Source: Pseudomonas sp. WJP1 (GTDB lineage Bacteria > Pseudomonadota > Gammaproteobacteria > Pseudomonadales > Pseudomonadaceae). Taken from it: 64,000 nucleotides of DNA. The stretch spans positions 1,414,501 through 1,478,500 of the forward strand of contig NZ_CP110128.1 of NCBI RefSeq assembly GCF_028471945.1. The letters run 5' to 3'. Under the pieces are notes generated by a model. It ran no database searches. It saw only the letters and a list, made by a program, of their open reading frames with translations, and had not been told where the DNA came from. How positions within the stretch are numbered: the first letter of the stretch is position 1; every line of letters begins with the position of its first letter. A program made the position numbers and the translations under genes. Below, in pieces: positions 53,041-61,490 of the stretch.

Positions 53041-54255
53041 ATGTCCGTCACCGCCACTCCCGCCAGCCTCGCGCCGGACCATCACGCCCAGTTCATCGAC
53101 CTGCTGCAATCGAGCCTGGAACAGAACGCCTTCATCAAGCTGGTGCTGGCCAAGTACGCGGGCGATGAAGCGGACCTGCAGCGGATCATCATCAAGCCGG
53201 TGACGGTCAAGGCGCAGCCTTGCCTGTCCTTCGTCTATCGGTACAAGACCCGCGACATCACCAAGAACTTGCCATTAACCGACGGTGTGGCGCTGATCAA
53301 AGACTTGTTGCCAGCATCGTTCAAGAATGCGCATTTGTTGTCATTGACCGATGAAGCCCAGCTCGAATACAGCAAAAAGGGCAAATCTTCACTGTTCAAG
53401 AGCAAACCCCAGCAATTGCGCGAAGTGCCGTCCGCCGGGCACAACCGCGAGAAAAACCGCTTTCTCGATCTGAACCGGCCGTTTCTCGCCGACCTGGGCG
53501 TCACCAACAAGCAGCATGAATTGATCCCGGCGATGTCGCGCAAGTGGAAGCAGATCAACAAGTTCATCGAAGTCTTCAGCCATGCGCTGACCTCGTCGCC
53601 ACTGGCGCTGGACAGCCCGGTTCGCGTGGCAGATTTCGGCTCCGGCAAGGGTTACCTGACGTTTGCGATTCATGACTACCTGCGCAATACCCTGAAGGCC
53701 GAAGCGCAAGTGACCGGCGTCGAGTTGCGTGAAGACATGGTCACCCTGTGCAACGCCGCCGCGGCAAAGCTCGAGCATCCAGGTCTGGTCTTCAAGTGCG
53801 GTGATGTGCGCAGCGTGGCGCCGAGCGAGCTGGACGTGATGATCGCGTTGCATGCCTGCGACATCGCCACGGACTATGCGATTCACACCGGCATTCGTTC
53901 CGGCGCCTCGATCATCATGTGCTCGCCGTGCTGCCACAAACAGATTCGCCTGCAAATCCAGAGCCCGGCATTGCTCAAACCGATGCTGCAATACGGGCTG
54001 CACCTGGGACAGCAGGCGGAAATGGTGACCGACAGCTTGCGTGCGCTGTTCCTCGAGGCCTGTGGCTACGAGACCAAGGTGTTCGAGTTCATCTCTCTGG
54101 ACCACACCAACAAGAACAAGATGATCCTGGCGGTCAAGCGTGCCGAGCCGGGTGATCCGGCCCAGCTGCTGGCGAAGATCGAGGAACTCAAGGCGTTCTA
54201 CCACATCACCGAGCATTGCCTGGAAACCCTGTTGCGGGCTGACGGTTACCTCTGA
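53041..54255 (+). CDS. SAM-dependent methyltransferase (Methyltransf_32/GSTCD-like)
   Basis: A 404-residue class I methyltransferase. SAM motif I is VRVADFGSGKGYLTFAIHDY (about residues 195-214), the acidic motif is AQVTGVELREDM and the later motif CSPCCHKQIRLQI (about 298-310) with a Cys-Cys-His is typical of the RRNAD1/GSTCD/METTL25 group, which has links to RNA or translation-factor methylation. An N-terminal domain of about 190 residues precedes it, including HNREKNRFLDLNRPFLADLG and SRKWKQINKFIEVF. The ATG at 53041 is preferred over an upstream frame. The substrate is unknown. Confidence 0.78.
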   Translation: MSVTATPASLAPDHHAQFIDLLQSSLEQNAFIKLVLAKYAGDEADLQRIIIKPVTVKAQPCLSFVYRYKTRDITKNLPLTDGVALIKDLLPASFKNAHLLSLTDEAQLEYSKKGKSSLFKSKPQQLREVPSAGHNREKNRFLDLNRPFLADLGVTNKQHELIPAMSRKWKQINKFIEVFSHALTSSPLALDSPVRVADFGSGKGYLTFAIHDYLRNTLKAEAQVTGVELREDMVTLCNAAAAKLEHPGLVFKCGDVRSVAPSELDVMIALHACDIATDYAIHTGIRSGASIIMCSPCCHKQIRLQIQSPALLKPMLQYGLHLGQQAEMVTDSLRALFLEACGYETKVFEFISLDHTNKNKMILAVKRAEPGDPAQLLAKIEELKAFYHITEHCLETLLRADGYL

Positions 54256-54267
54256 TCTGCGTCTGAT

Positions 54268-55158
54268 TCAGGCCGTGGCAATACGGGCGGGCTTGACCGC
54301 CGTCTTGCGTCCCAGCACGACGGTCAGGATCACCCCGCCGGCAAACAGCCAGGTGATCGGCTCGACGTGTTCGCCAAAGAACACCGCCGAAAAGCCGATA
54401 GTGAAGAAAATCTGCAGGAGCTGGATCTGGCTGACCCGGGCAATGCCACCGATGGCCAGCCCGGCATACCAGGCGAAGAAGCCGATGAATTGCGAAAACA
54501 GCGAGACGTAGCCGAAGGCCCACCAGGTCTTGGCCGAAATCTCGCCCTGATGTTGCAACGCAAGGTACAGCACCGGACCGATCAGCAGCGGGGTCGACAG
54601 CACCAGTGCCCAGCAGATCACTTGCCAGCCGCCCATTTCCTTGGCCAATCGGCCACCCTCGGCGTACCCCAGGCCGCCCACGGCAATCGCGCCGAGCATC
54701 AACAGGTCACCTGCCTGGATGCTGCCGGCGCCGCTGATCAGCGCATAACCAAGCACCAGCGCACTGCCCAGCGCGGCGCAGGCCCAGAAGGCTTTCGACG
54801 GGCGTTCGTGGGACAGCCATGCGGCGTACAGCGCCACACACAATGGCTGCAAGCCATTGACCAAGGCGCCATGGGATGCCGGTAAGGTTTGCATGGCCCA
54901 GGCCGACAGGACCGGGAACCCGAGGATAACCCCGGCAATGACCAGCGTCAGGCCTTTGACCTGCTTCCAGGTTGGCCATTTCTCACGCCGCCACAACAAC
55001 AGCAACGCCGCGGGAATCGCCGCGAACAGCGCCCGGCCCAGGCCGTTGAGCAGTGGATGCATTTCCTGCACGACGATGCGTGTGAAGGGCAGGGTGAGGC
55101 TGAAGATCACAACGCCGAGCAGGCCCAGGGCCATGCCGGTGTTTTCGCGGGTGGACAT
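54268..55158 (-). CDS. EamA/DMT-family transporter
   Basis: A 296-residue ten-helix drug/metabolite transporter with two EamA repeats, the first from GMALGLLGVVIFSLTLPFTR (about residues 8-27), the second from LMLGAIAVGGLGYAEGGRLA (about 155-174). PEP-type mark NGLQPLCVALYAAWLSHERP ends the first half. Relatives export amino acids, purines or drugs. Convergent with the methyltransferase gene, 12 bases between stops. Substrate unknown. Confidence 0.88.
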   Translation of the reverse strand: MSTRENTGMALGLLGVVIFSLTLPFTRIVVQEMHPLLNGLGRALFAAIPAALLLLWRREKWPTWKQVKGLTLVIAGVILGFPVLSAWAMQTLPASHGALVNGLQPLCVALYAAWLSHERPSKAFWACAALGSALVLGYALISGAGSIQAGDLLMLGAIAVGGLGYAEGGRLAKEMGGWQVICWALVLSTPLLIGPVLYLALQHQGEISAKTWWAFGYVSLFSQFIGFFAWYAGLAIGGIARVSQIQLLQIFFTIGFSAVFFGEHVEPITWLFAGGVILTVVLGRKTAVKPARIATA

Positions 55159-55267
55159 GATGGCAACCAGAGTCTTGGAAGATAGGAGGTGCCCTCATCT
55201 AGCCATAAACCGTTGTTTTTGGCGCTTACAGCTGGGCACAGAATTATCCGTACAGTTCAAGGACGCT

Positions 55268-55379
55268 TTCGCGGGCAAGTCGGATCGCCGCCCGCTCGCT
55301 CCTACAGGTCCTGCGCCGCTCTCCAAACCTATGCAATACCTGTAGGAGCGAGCGGGCGGCGATCCGACTTGCCCGCGAA
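55268..55379. repeat. Perfect 41-bp inverted repeat (long REP variant)
   Basis: The arms 55268-55308 and 55339-55379 are exact reverse complements over 41 bases with a 30-base spacer. Each arm is the CTGTAGGAGCGAG...CTTGCCCGCGAA REP core with an inserted CGGGCGGCGATCCGA segment. Located between divergent EamA and PfpI genes. Confidence 0.9.
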
Positions 55380-55488
55380 GAACGATAACGCGGTCTTCAG
55401 GTAGTAGCTGGTTATTACCCACCCCCACGGATAAGGACTACCTTGAATACTCCTGCATGCCCATGCATTTCCCAGAGGAGTCCTCCCC

Positions 55489-56070
55489 ATGGCGGCGAAA
55501 AAAATCCTGATGCTGGTTGGCGATTACGTCGAAGATTATGAAGTGATGGTACCGTTCCAGGCCCTGCTGATGGTCGGTCACACGGTGCATGCCGTTTGCC
55601 CGGACAAGAGCGCTGGCCAGACCGTGCGCACCGCCATCCATGACTTCGAAGGCGACCAGACCTATAGCGAAAAGCCCGGTCATCTGTTTGCCCTGAACTT
55701 CGATTTTGCCAAGGTCAAGGCGGCGGATTACGACGCCGTGCTGATACCGGGTGGTCGTGCGCCGGAGTACTTGCGCCTCAATGAAAAAGTGTTGGAACTG
55801 GTGCGCGATTTCGACAAGGCCGGCAAGCCGATCGCCGCCGTTTGCCATGGTGCACAATTGTTAGCCGCCGCCGGGATTCTCGAAGGTCGTGAATGCAGCG
55901 CTTACCCGGCCTGTGCACCAGAAGTGCGCCTGGCGGGCGGTACATTTATCGATATCCCGGTGACGGACGGCCATGTTCAAGGCAATCTGGCGACGGCACC
56001 GGCCTGGCCTGCCCACCCGAGCTGGCTCGCCGGTTTCCTCGGCTTGCTGGGCACCAAGATCACGCTGTAA
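55489..56070 (+). CDS. DJ-1/PfpI-family protein
   Basis: A 193-residue protein of the DJ-1/PfpI superfamily. The nucleophile elbow [16 protein letters not shown] sets Cys119 and His120, with a conserved Glu15 in GDYVEDYE, the classic PfpI/YhbO arrangement. [20 protein letters not shown] precedes it. Members act as glyoxalase-like deglycases or chaperones under stress. GAGGAG lies before the ATG. The RHH-domain gene follows 14 bases later and may share the transcript. Confidence 0.9.
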   Translation: MAAKKILMLVGDYVEDYEVMVPFQALLMVGHTVHAVCPDKSAGQTVRTAIHDFEGDQTYSEKPGHLFALNFDFAKVKAADYDAVLIPGGRAPEYLRLNEKVLELVRDFDKAGKPIAAVCHGAQLLAAAGILEGRECSAYPACAPEVRLAGGTFIDIPVTDGHVQGNLATAPAWPAHPSWLAGFLGLLGTKITL

Positions 56071-56084
56071 CGGGAGAACCGTCC

Positions 56085-56390
56085 ATGTGCGAGCTGTATG
56101 TCAAAGCTGATCCGATTCTCTACGAGTCGCGCTCCCGCTCGCTACGCATTTGTGGGGTGGTCACCACCCTGCGGCTGGAAAATCAGTTCTGGGACATTCT
56201 CGGCGAAATCGCCGAGACAGACGGCATGACCACCAACCAGTTGATCGCCAAGTTGTATGAGGAGGTCATGGACTACCGCGGCGAAGTGGTCAATTTCGCC
56301 TCGTTCTTGCGGGTGAGTTGTACGCGGTACCTGAGTCAGCGGCGGGTGGCTGCTCCGGAGTTGTCGGTGGTGCGGGCAGTGGTGAAGTAG
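56085..56390 (+). CDS. Ribbon-helix-helix domain protein (RHH_4 type)
   Basis: A 101-residue protein with a C-shaped RHH fold: the strand and first helix in SRSLRICGVVTTLRLENQFW (about residues 17-36), then DILGEIAETDGMTTNQLIAK (about 37-56) and a helical end NFASFLRVSCTRYLSQRR. This RHH_4 group has no known DNA target. GGGAG lies 8 bases before the ATG. Probably co-transcribed with the PfpI gene. Confidence 0.75.
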   Translation: MCELYVKADPILYESRSRSLRICGVVTTLRLENQFWDILGEIAETDGMTTNQLIAKLYEEVMDYRGEVVNFASFLRVSCTRYLSQRRVAAPELSVVRAVVK

Positions 56391-56405
56391 GGGACCTTGA
56401 TAGCC

Positions 56406-56480
56406 CTATCGCGAGCGGGCTCGCTCCCACGGATCGGTGTACGCAAATCCACTGTGGGAGCGAGCCTGCTCGCGATGGCG
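56406..56480. repeat. REP/REPIN inverted pair
   Basis: ATCGCGAGCGGGCTCGCTCC and its inverted partner TGTGGGAGCGAGCCTGCTCG, with one base difference in the core, after the RHH gene. Confidence 0.85.
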
Positions 56481-56558
56481 TCGGTTCAGGCGACAAAAAA
56501 CCGGGGCTGGTCTTTACTCTGAAGCGCGCAACCCCCTCATTCGCCAAGGAGAAAGAGC

Positions 56559-56903
56559 ATGTCCGGATGGTATGAAGTGAGCAAGAGCAGCAGCGGTCAG
56601 TTCAGGTTCGTGCTGAAGGCGGCGAACGCCGAAACCATTCTGACCAGTGAGCAGTACACCACCCGCGCGGCGGCCGACAAAGGCATCGCGTCAGTCCAGG
56701 CCAACAGCCCGCTGGATGAACGCTACGAGAAGAAAACCACCAAGGATGGCCATCCTTATTTCAACCTCAAGGCGGGCAACCACGAGATTATCGGCAGCAG
56801 CGAAGCCTATTCCTCCGAATCCGCGCTGGAGAAAGGCATCGCCAGTGTAAAGGCGAACGGCCCCACCAAGGTGATCAAGGACAAGACCTTGCCTGTCCTC
56901 TGA
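56559..56903 (+). CDS. YegP-family protein (two DUF1508 repeats)
   Basis: A 114-residue protein made of two DUF1508 units: GWYEVSKSSSGQFRFVLKAA with AETILTSEQYTTRAAADKGI (about residues 3-43), then KTTKDGHPYFNLKAGNHEII with SSEAYSSESALEKGIASVKA (about 57-99). E. coli YegP has the same tandem layout; function is not established, possibly stress-related. AAGGAGAAAGAGC precedes the start. Flanked by REP pairs on both sides. Confidence 0.9.
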   Translation: MSGWYEVSKSSSGQFRFVLKAANAETILTSEQYTTRAAADKGIASVQANSPLDERYEKKTTKDGHPYFNLKAGNHEIIGSSEAYSSESALEKGIASVKANGPTKVIKDKTLPVL

Positions 56904-56919
56904 ATCCAATACACATCCT

Positions 56920-57010
56920 CTGTGAGAGCGAGCTTGCTCGCGATAGCGGTCTGACATTCAGCATCTTCGTCGAATGTTAAGCAGCCATCGCGAGCTTGCT
57001 CGCGATGGCG
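56920..57010. repeat. REP/REPIN inverted pair
   Basis: GAGAGCGAGCTTGCTCGCGA and its inverted partner, with an ACATTCAGCATC/GAATGT stem in the spacer, between convergent genes. Confidence 0.85.
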
Positions 57011-57025
57011 CCAGCCGCATCACCG

Positions 57026-58045
57026 CTAAACTTCGACTGGAACTGTGAGCTTCGGGCTACCCAGCACATGGGTTTTCGAATCAAAAAACCGCAACTCAAC
57101 CCCGGTCCCCTCGAACACCTTGGCGTAATGCCGCTTCTGATGCTGGATGAACGCCTTGCTGCGCGGGTAGATCGAGATGGCCACCACCTTCGGTTTCGCC
57201 AGGCGCAAGGCGTGCACGATATGGCTGTCCTGCTCGCCCAACGCATGCCCGAAAATACACAACCCGTCACCATGGCCGAGCAACTGCTCGTAGCAGAACG
57301 ACAGGTAATCCGAACTGCGGATGGTCTTGAGCTTGTCCGCGCTCGGCCCTTCGTTGATGAACAATGGCACATCGTCGAGGGTCTTGATCGTGTTGTTGAT
57401 GGCGAAATTGCCCAGCAACGTGCCTTCGGTCGACATCAGTTTGCGCGCCGTGCCGTCCTGGTTGCGCACCAGGTGCAGACCGCCGTGCAGGTACAGCAAA
57501 CGGGTCTTGTCGGTGGCGGTCACGCTCAGGTCGAAGGCCGGTTCTGAGCCCTCGAACAGATCGGTGATCGCCTCGGGTTGCTGCTGGATCGCCCAGTAAT
57601 TGAGCAAGTCGTAGTTGGTGGTGAACACCGTGCGATAGTGGCCCAGTTCCTGACCGATCGTCGCCAGGCTCGATGCCTCGACCAACCGCCACGGGATGTG
57701 TACCGCGTGCACGGTGTTGATCAGCGCTTCCTTGATCGCGTAGTAACGATTACGCGGGGCAGCGGAGCTGACGGCCAGGGCCTTGTTGACCCGGCTGGTG
57801 GTTTTCAAGGCGCTGAGCACCTGCTCGAAACTGCGTGTCTGCAGCGCATCGAACACACTAAGCTCGGACGGGCTGAGGGGTTTTTCTTCGACGGTGCGGG
57901 CGTTTTCGAACAGCGAGTCGTAGCCAAAATCGTCCCACACCGCGCGGCTGGCCCCATTACCCACCAGCAGACCGTCGAACGCAGCGCTGCTGCGCAAGAC
58001 GTTCCAGTCTTCAAGTTGGGCGTCGACATCCTGGAAATCGGTCAT
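57026..58045 (-). CDS. DUF4917 family SIR2-like protein
   Basis: A 339-residue protein with SIR2-like NAD-binding features: DGLLVGNGASRAVWDDFGYD near the N-terminus (about residues 24-43), YRTVFTTNYDLLNYWAIQQQ (about 136-155), RLLYLHGGLHLVRNQDG (His of the GLH type, about 184) and GDGLCIFGHALGEQDSHIVH (about 256-275). The GNG, TNYD and HG order is that of SIR2-type Rossmann proteins such as defence NADases, but the family DUF4917 has no assigned function. The ATG at 58045 is the first with family-like sequence. Monocistronic, divergent from a LysR gene. Confidence 0.78.
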   Translation of the reverse strand: MTDFQDVDAQLEDWNVLRSSAAFDGLLVGNGASRAVWDDFGYDSLFENARTVEEKPLSPSELSVFDALQTRSFEQVLSALKTTSRVNKALAVSSAAPRNRYYAIKEALINTVHAVHIPWRLVEASSLATIGQELGHYRTVFTTNYDLLNYWAIQQQPEAITDLFEGSEPAFDLSVTATDKTRLLYLHGGLHLVRNQDGTARKLMSTEGTLLGNFAINNTIKTLDDVPLFINEGPSADKLKTIRSSDYLSFCYEQLLGHGDGLCIFGHALGEQDSHIVHALRLAKPKVVAISIYPRSKAFIQHQKRHYAKVFEGTGVELRFFDSKTHVLGSPKLTVPVEV

Positions 58046-58179
58046 TGCGGTGGTCGTCTCGAAGCAAAAGGTCTGATGGGCGGCGACTTTATCATGCTCG
58101 GGCGCTTCAACCACGGCGCGTCACGGGCGAAGGGCGCTATGCTGCGGCTTTCGCCCGAACTGCCATTGCCGAGAGTCCG

Positions 58180-59082
58180 ATGCTGCAAAAAAGCCTGATC
58201 CGCCGTCTCGACCTGATCACCCTGCAACTGTTTGTCGCTGTCCACGAAGAGGGCACGCTCACCCGTGCCGCCGCGCGTGAAGCGATTGCAGTGTCGGCGG
58301 CGAGCAAGCGCTTGATGGAGCTGGAGGAGGCGCTGGGGATCAGTCTGTTCGTGCGCCAGGCCAAGGGCATGACGTTGACGCCGGCGGGTGAAACCTTGCT
58401 GCACCACGCCCGGCAGATGTTGTTCAACGTCGAGAAAATGGGCCTGGAACTGGGCGAGCACAGCCACGGTGTGCGGGGCTATGTGCGGATGCTCGCCAAC
58501 CTGTCGGCCATCATCCAGTTCCTGCCCGAAGACCTGCGGGATTTTTCCGAGCGCCACCCGCAGGTCAAGACTGACCTTGAAGAACGGCCCAGCGCCGGGG
58601 TGATCCAGGGGGTGCTCGATGGCGTGGCCGATCTCGGGATCTGTTCCATCGACAGCGACATCAAGGGCTTGCACAGCGTGCTCTACCGTCAGGACAAGCT
58701 GATGGTGTTGATGCTGCCGGATCATCCGTTGGCCAGTCGCTCGAGCCTGGCCTTCGCCGAGACGCTGGACAGCGATTACGTCGGGCTGCATGCCGCCAGT
58801 TCGATCAATATGCGCACCCATGCCGCCGCGCGTGAAGCCGGCCGGGTATTGCGGGTGCGTATCCATGTGCCGGGCTTCGACGCCATGTGTCGCATGATCC
58901 AGGCCAACATGGGCATAGGCGTCCTGCCGCAGCGGGCTTATGAACTGTTTGGCCGGGCGTTGGGGTTGCATGCTGTGCCGTTGACCGATGCCTGGTCGGA
59001 TCGGGCGTTGATCCTGGTGGTGCGCGATGAGGCGTTGCTGTCGCCGGTGAGCCGAATGTTGTTTGAGCATTTGCGCGGTTAA
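58180..59082 (+). CDS. LysR-family regulator of the CoA-transferase/lyase unit
   Basis: A 300-residue LysR regulator. The HTH covers LQLFVAVHEEGTLTRAAARE and AIAVSAASKRLMELEEALGI (about residues 15-54), followed by the substrate domain with FLPEDLRDFSERHPQVKTDL. It is encoded just ahead of, and on the same strand as, the CoA-transferase and lyase genes and is the obvious candidate regulator; the effector would then be the pathway acid. The ATG at 58180 begins MLQKSLIRRLDLITLQLFVA. Confidence 0.87.
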   Translation: MLQKSLIRRLDLITLQLFVAVHEEGTLTRAAAREAIAVSAASKRLMELEEALGISLFVRQAKGMTLTPAGETLLHHARQMLFNVEKMGLELGEHSHGVRGYVRMLANLSAIIQFLPEDLRDFSERHPQVKTDLEERPSAGVIQGVLDGVADLGICSIDSDIKGLHSVLYRQDKLMVLMLPDHPLASRSSLAFAETLDSDYVGLHAASSINMRTHAAAREAGRVLRVRIHVPGFDAMCRMIQANMGIGVLPQRAYELFGRALGLHAVPLTDAWSDRALILVVRDEALLSPVSRMLFEHLRG

Positions 59083-59105
59083 GGCGTTCGCGTTTCGCGA
59101 ACGCC
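59083..59105 (+). terminator. Strong hairpin after the LysR gene
   Basis: GGCGTTCGCG-TTT-CGCGAACGCC, a perfect 10-bp stem with 3-base loop that starts at the base after the LysR stop codon. No T-run follows, so it may be an mRNA-stabilising end or an operator rather than a simple terminator. Confidence 0.5.
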
Positions 59106-59165
59106 CGTTGCCAACTGAAGGTTGGATTCCCGTGCCTGCTGTCCTCTAGCCTTGGCACATATTCC

Positions 59166-59173
59166 AAGAACAA
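59166..59173 (+). promoter_or_regulatory. Candidate Hfq/Crc CA motif before the CoA-transferase
   Basis: AAGAACAA fits AAnAAnAA and runs into the AAGAGG ribosome site of the gene at 59187. Pattern match only. Confidence 0.4.
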
Positions 59174-59186
59174 GAGGTACCCCGCG

Positions 59187-60380
59187 ATGACTGCCCCCTT
59201 GAGTGCAATCAAAGTGATCGAGATCGGCACGCTGATCGCCGCGCCGTTCGCTGCGCGCATGCTCGCCGAGTTCGGCGCAGAAGTGATCAAGATCGAAGCC
59301 ATGGGCCAGGGCGATCCCCTGCGCAAATGGCGCAAGCTGCACGAAGGCACCTCGCTGTGGTGGTACCTGCAATCGCGCAACAAGAAGTCCCTGGCGCTGA
59401 ACCTCAAGTCCGCCGAAGGCATCGAACTGGTCAAGCAACTGGCGACCAGCGCCGATGTGCTGATTGAAAACCTGCGTCCCGGCGCCCTGGAAAAACTCGG
59501 CCTCGGTTGGGACGTGCTGCATGCCCTCAACCCCAACCTGACCCTGGTACGGATTTCCGGTTACGGCCAGACCGGCCCGTACCGCGACCGTCCGGGTTTC
59601 GGCGCCATCGGCGAGGCCATGGGTGGCATCCGCTACACCACCGGCACCACCGGTTCACCACCGGCGCGGGTGGGCGTCAGCCTCGGCGATTCCCTGGCAT
59701 CGCTGCACGCGGTGATCGGCGCACTGATGTCGCTGCTGCGGGTCAAGACCGGGCAGGGCGAAGGGCAAATCGTCGATGTGTCGCTGGCCGAAAGCGTGTT
59801 CAACGTCATGGAAAGCCTGGTGCCGGAATACGACATGCTCGGCCATGTGCGTGAGCGCAGCGGCGGTGCCTTGCCGGGTATCGCACCTTCCAACACCTAC
59901 CTCACGGCCGATGGCGCCTACGTGGTGATCGCCGGCAACAGCGATCCGATCTACAAGCGACTGATGCACACCATTGGCCGCCAGGATCTGGCCGACGCCC
60001 CCGAGTTCGCCCATAACGACGGGCGTGCGGCCAAGAGCGGCCTGCTCGATGCGGCGATCACCCACTGGACCAGCAGCCTGCCGATCGACGATGTACTGGC
60101 GGCGCTGGAAGCCGCCGAAGTTCCGGCCGGGCGCATCTATTCGGTCGCCGACATCGTGGCTGATCCGCATTATCAGGCGCGGGACATGCTGCTCACTGCC
60201 GAACTGCCAGGTGGCGCCACGGTGAAAATGCCGGGCATCGTGCCGAAACTCTCGCAGACCCCCGGAGGCGTCAACTGGTCGGGTCCGGGACTGGGCCAGC
60301 ACACTGATAGCATCCTTGAGCAACTTGGCCTCACAGTCGCAGACATCGAACGCCTGAAAGTCGAAGGAGTGGTGCAATGA
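59187..60380 (+). CDS. Class III (CaiB/BaiF) CoA-transferase
   Basis: A 397-residue family III CoA-transferase, starting ALSAIKV-like MTAPLSAIKVIEIGTLIAAP with AEFGAEVIKIEAMGQGDPLR. The catalytic Asp is Asp168 in VGVSLGDSLASLHAV, matching Asp169 of formyl-CoA transferase; RISGYGQTGPYRDRPGFGAI (about 123-142) is the typical core. It likely moves CoA from succinyl- or acetyl-CoA to a dicarboxylic acid. The stop overlaps the lyase gene by four bases, so the CoA ester made here is probably the lyase substrate; 3-hydroxy-3-methylglutarate is the simplest candidate. Confidence 0.88.
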   Translation: MTAPLSAIKVIEIGTLIAAPFAARMLAEFGAEVIKIEAMGQGDPLRKWRKLHEGTSLWWYLQSRNKKSLALNLKSAEGIELVKQLATSADVLIENLRPGALEKLGLGWDVLHALNPNLTLVRISGYGQTGPYRDRPGFGAIGEAMGGIRYTTGTTGSPPARVGVSLGDSLASLHAVIGALMSLLRVKTGQGEGQIVDVSLAESVFNVMESLVPEYDMLGHVRERSGGALPGIAPSNTYLTADGAYVVIAGNSDPIYKRLMHTIGRQDLADAPEFAHNDGRAAKSGLLDAAITHWTSSLPIDDVLAALEAAEVPAGRIYSVADIVADPHYQARDMLLTAELPGGATVKMPGIVPKLSQTPGGVNWSGPGLGQHTDSILEQLGLTVADIERLKVEGVVQ

Positions 60381-61303
60381 TCACTGATTATTCCGAGCGC
60401 CTGATCGTTCAGGAAGTCTCCCCGCGCGACGGTTTGCAGATCGAGCCGACCTGGGTTGAAACCGTCGACAAGATCGCGTTGATCAATCAACTGTCGCAGG
60501 CCGGGTTCAGCCGTATCGAGGCCGGCTCGTTCGTGTCGCCCAAGGCCATTCCGGCGTTGCGCGACGGTGAGCTGGTGTTCAAGGGCATCACCCGCCAACC
60601 GGGTGTGATCTATGTGGCGCTGATCCCCAACCTCAAAGGTGCGCAACGGGCGCTGGCCTGCAACGCCGATGAGCTGAACCTGGTGATGTCCGCCAGCCAG
60701 ACCCACAACCTGGCGAACATGCGCATGCGCTGCGAAGACTCGTTGGCCGCCTTTGGCGAGATCGTGGCGTTCGTGCACGGCACACCGGTGCGTCTGAACG
60801 CTAGCATTGCCACCACCTTTGGTTGCCCATTCGAAGGCAAGATCGATGAGGACCGGGTACTGCACATCGTCGAGGCCTATCAGGAGCTCGGCATCCAGGG
60901 CATCACCCTGGCCGATACCACCGGCATGGCCAATCCGCGGCAGGTCGAGCGGTTGGTGCGACGGGTGTTGCAGCGGGTATCGCCCGCGGACCTGACCCTG
61001 CATTTCCACAACACCCGTGGCCTTGGCTTGTGCAACGTGCTGGCCGCTTACGAGGCCGGTGCCCGGCGTTTCGACGCGGCACTCGGCGGCCTTGGCGGTT
61101 GCCCGTTCGCACCCGGCGCCTCGGGCAACATCTGTACGGAAGACCTGGTGAACCTGTGCGATGAGGTCGGGATTACAACCGGTATCGATCTGCCGTTGCT
61201 GCTGAAACTTTCCCGAGGATTGCCGGCGCTGCTGGGCCACGAAGTGCCGGGCCAACTGGCCAAGGCCGGACGCAATTGCGACCTGCACCCCGTGCCCTCC
61301 TGA
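60377..61303 (+). CDS. HMG-CoA lyase-like enzyme
   Basis: A 308-residue DRE-TIM metallolyase. The DRE motif is VSPRDGLQIEP (Arg17, Asp18), the metal His pair is HFHNTRG (His209, His211) and the signature loop GGLGGCPFAPGASGN (about residues 237-251) carries Cys242. It cleaves a 3-hydroxy-3-alkyl-glutaryl-CoA to acetyl-CoA and a ketone product; true HMG-CoA lyases have HCHDTYG where this has HFHNTRG, so the substrate may differ. Coupled to the CoA-transferase by ATGA overlap. It lacks leucine-degradation neighbours such as liuABCD. Confidence 0.85.
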   Translation: MITDYSERLIVQEVSPRDGLQIEPTWVETVDKIALINQLSQAGFSRIEAGSFVSPKAIPALRDGELVFKGITRQPGVIYVALIPNLKGAQRALACNADELNLVMSASQTHNLANMRMRCEDSLAAFGEIVAFVHGTPVRLNASIATTFGCPFEGKIDEDRVLHIVEAYQELGIQGITLADTTGMANPRQVERLVRRVLQRVSPADLTLHFHNTRGLGLCNVLAAYEAGARRFDAALGGLGGCPFAPGASGNICTEDLVNLCDEVGITTGIDLPLLLKLSRGLPALLGHEVPGQLAKAGRNCDLHPVPS

Positions 61304-61317
61304 CCACACCCAAAACC

Positions 61318-61410
61318 CCTGTGGGAGCGGGCTTGCTCGCGAATACGGTCTGACATTCAACAATGATGTCGACTGAAACTCCGCTTTCGCGAGCAAGCCC
61401 GCTCCCACAA
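61318..61410. repeat. REP/REPIN inverted pair
   Basis: CTGTGGGAGCGGGCTTGCTC and inverted partner, inside the catabolic unit between the lyase and its transporter gene. Confidence 0.85.
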
Positions 61411-61442
61411 AAGAGCTCCTTCACTGAGCACCTTAACCAGAC

Positions 61443-61453
61443 AACAAAAACAA
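61443..61453 (+). promoter_or_regulatory. Candidate Hfq/Crc CA motif before the MFS gene
   Basis: AACAAAAACAA is a perfect AAnAAnAAnAA tract about 38 bases before the start codon at 61491. Pattern match only. Confidence 0.4.
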
Positions 61454-61490
61454 TCGGACACCCCAAGGGAAGTCCGCCTGGAGAACCGCA

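Noticed and set aside
53041..54255. Methyltransferase as part of the phage-control island
   Set aside because: Its composition and full-length family match look like core genome; it only lies downstream.
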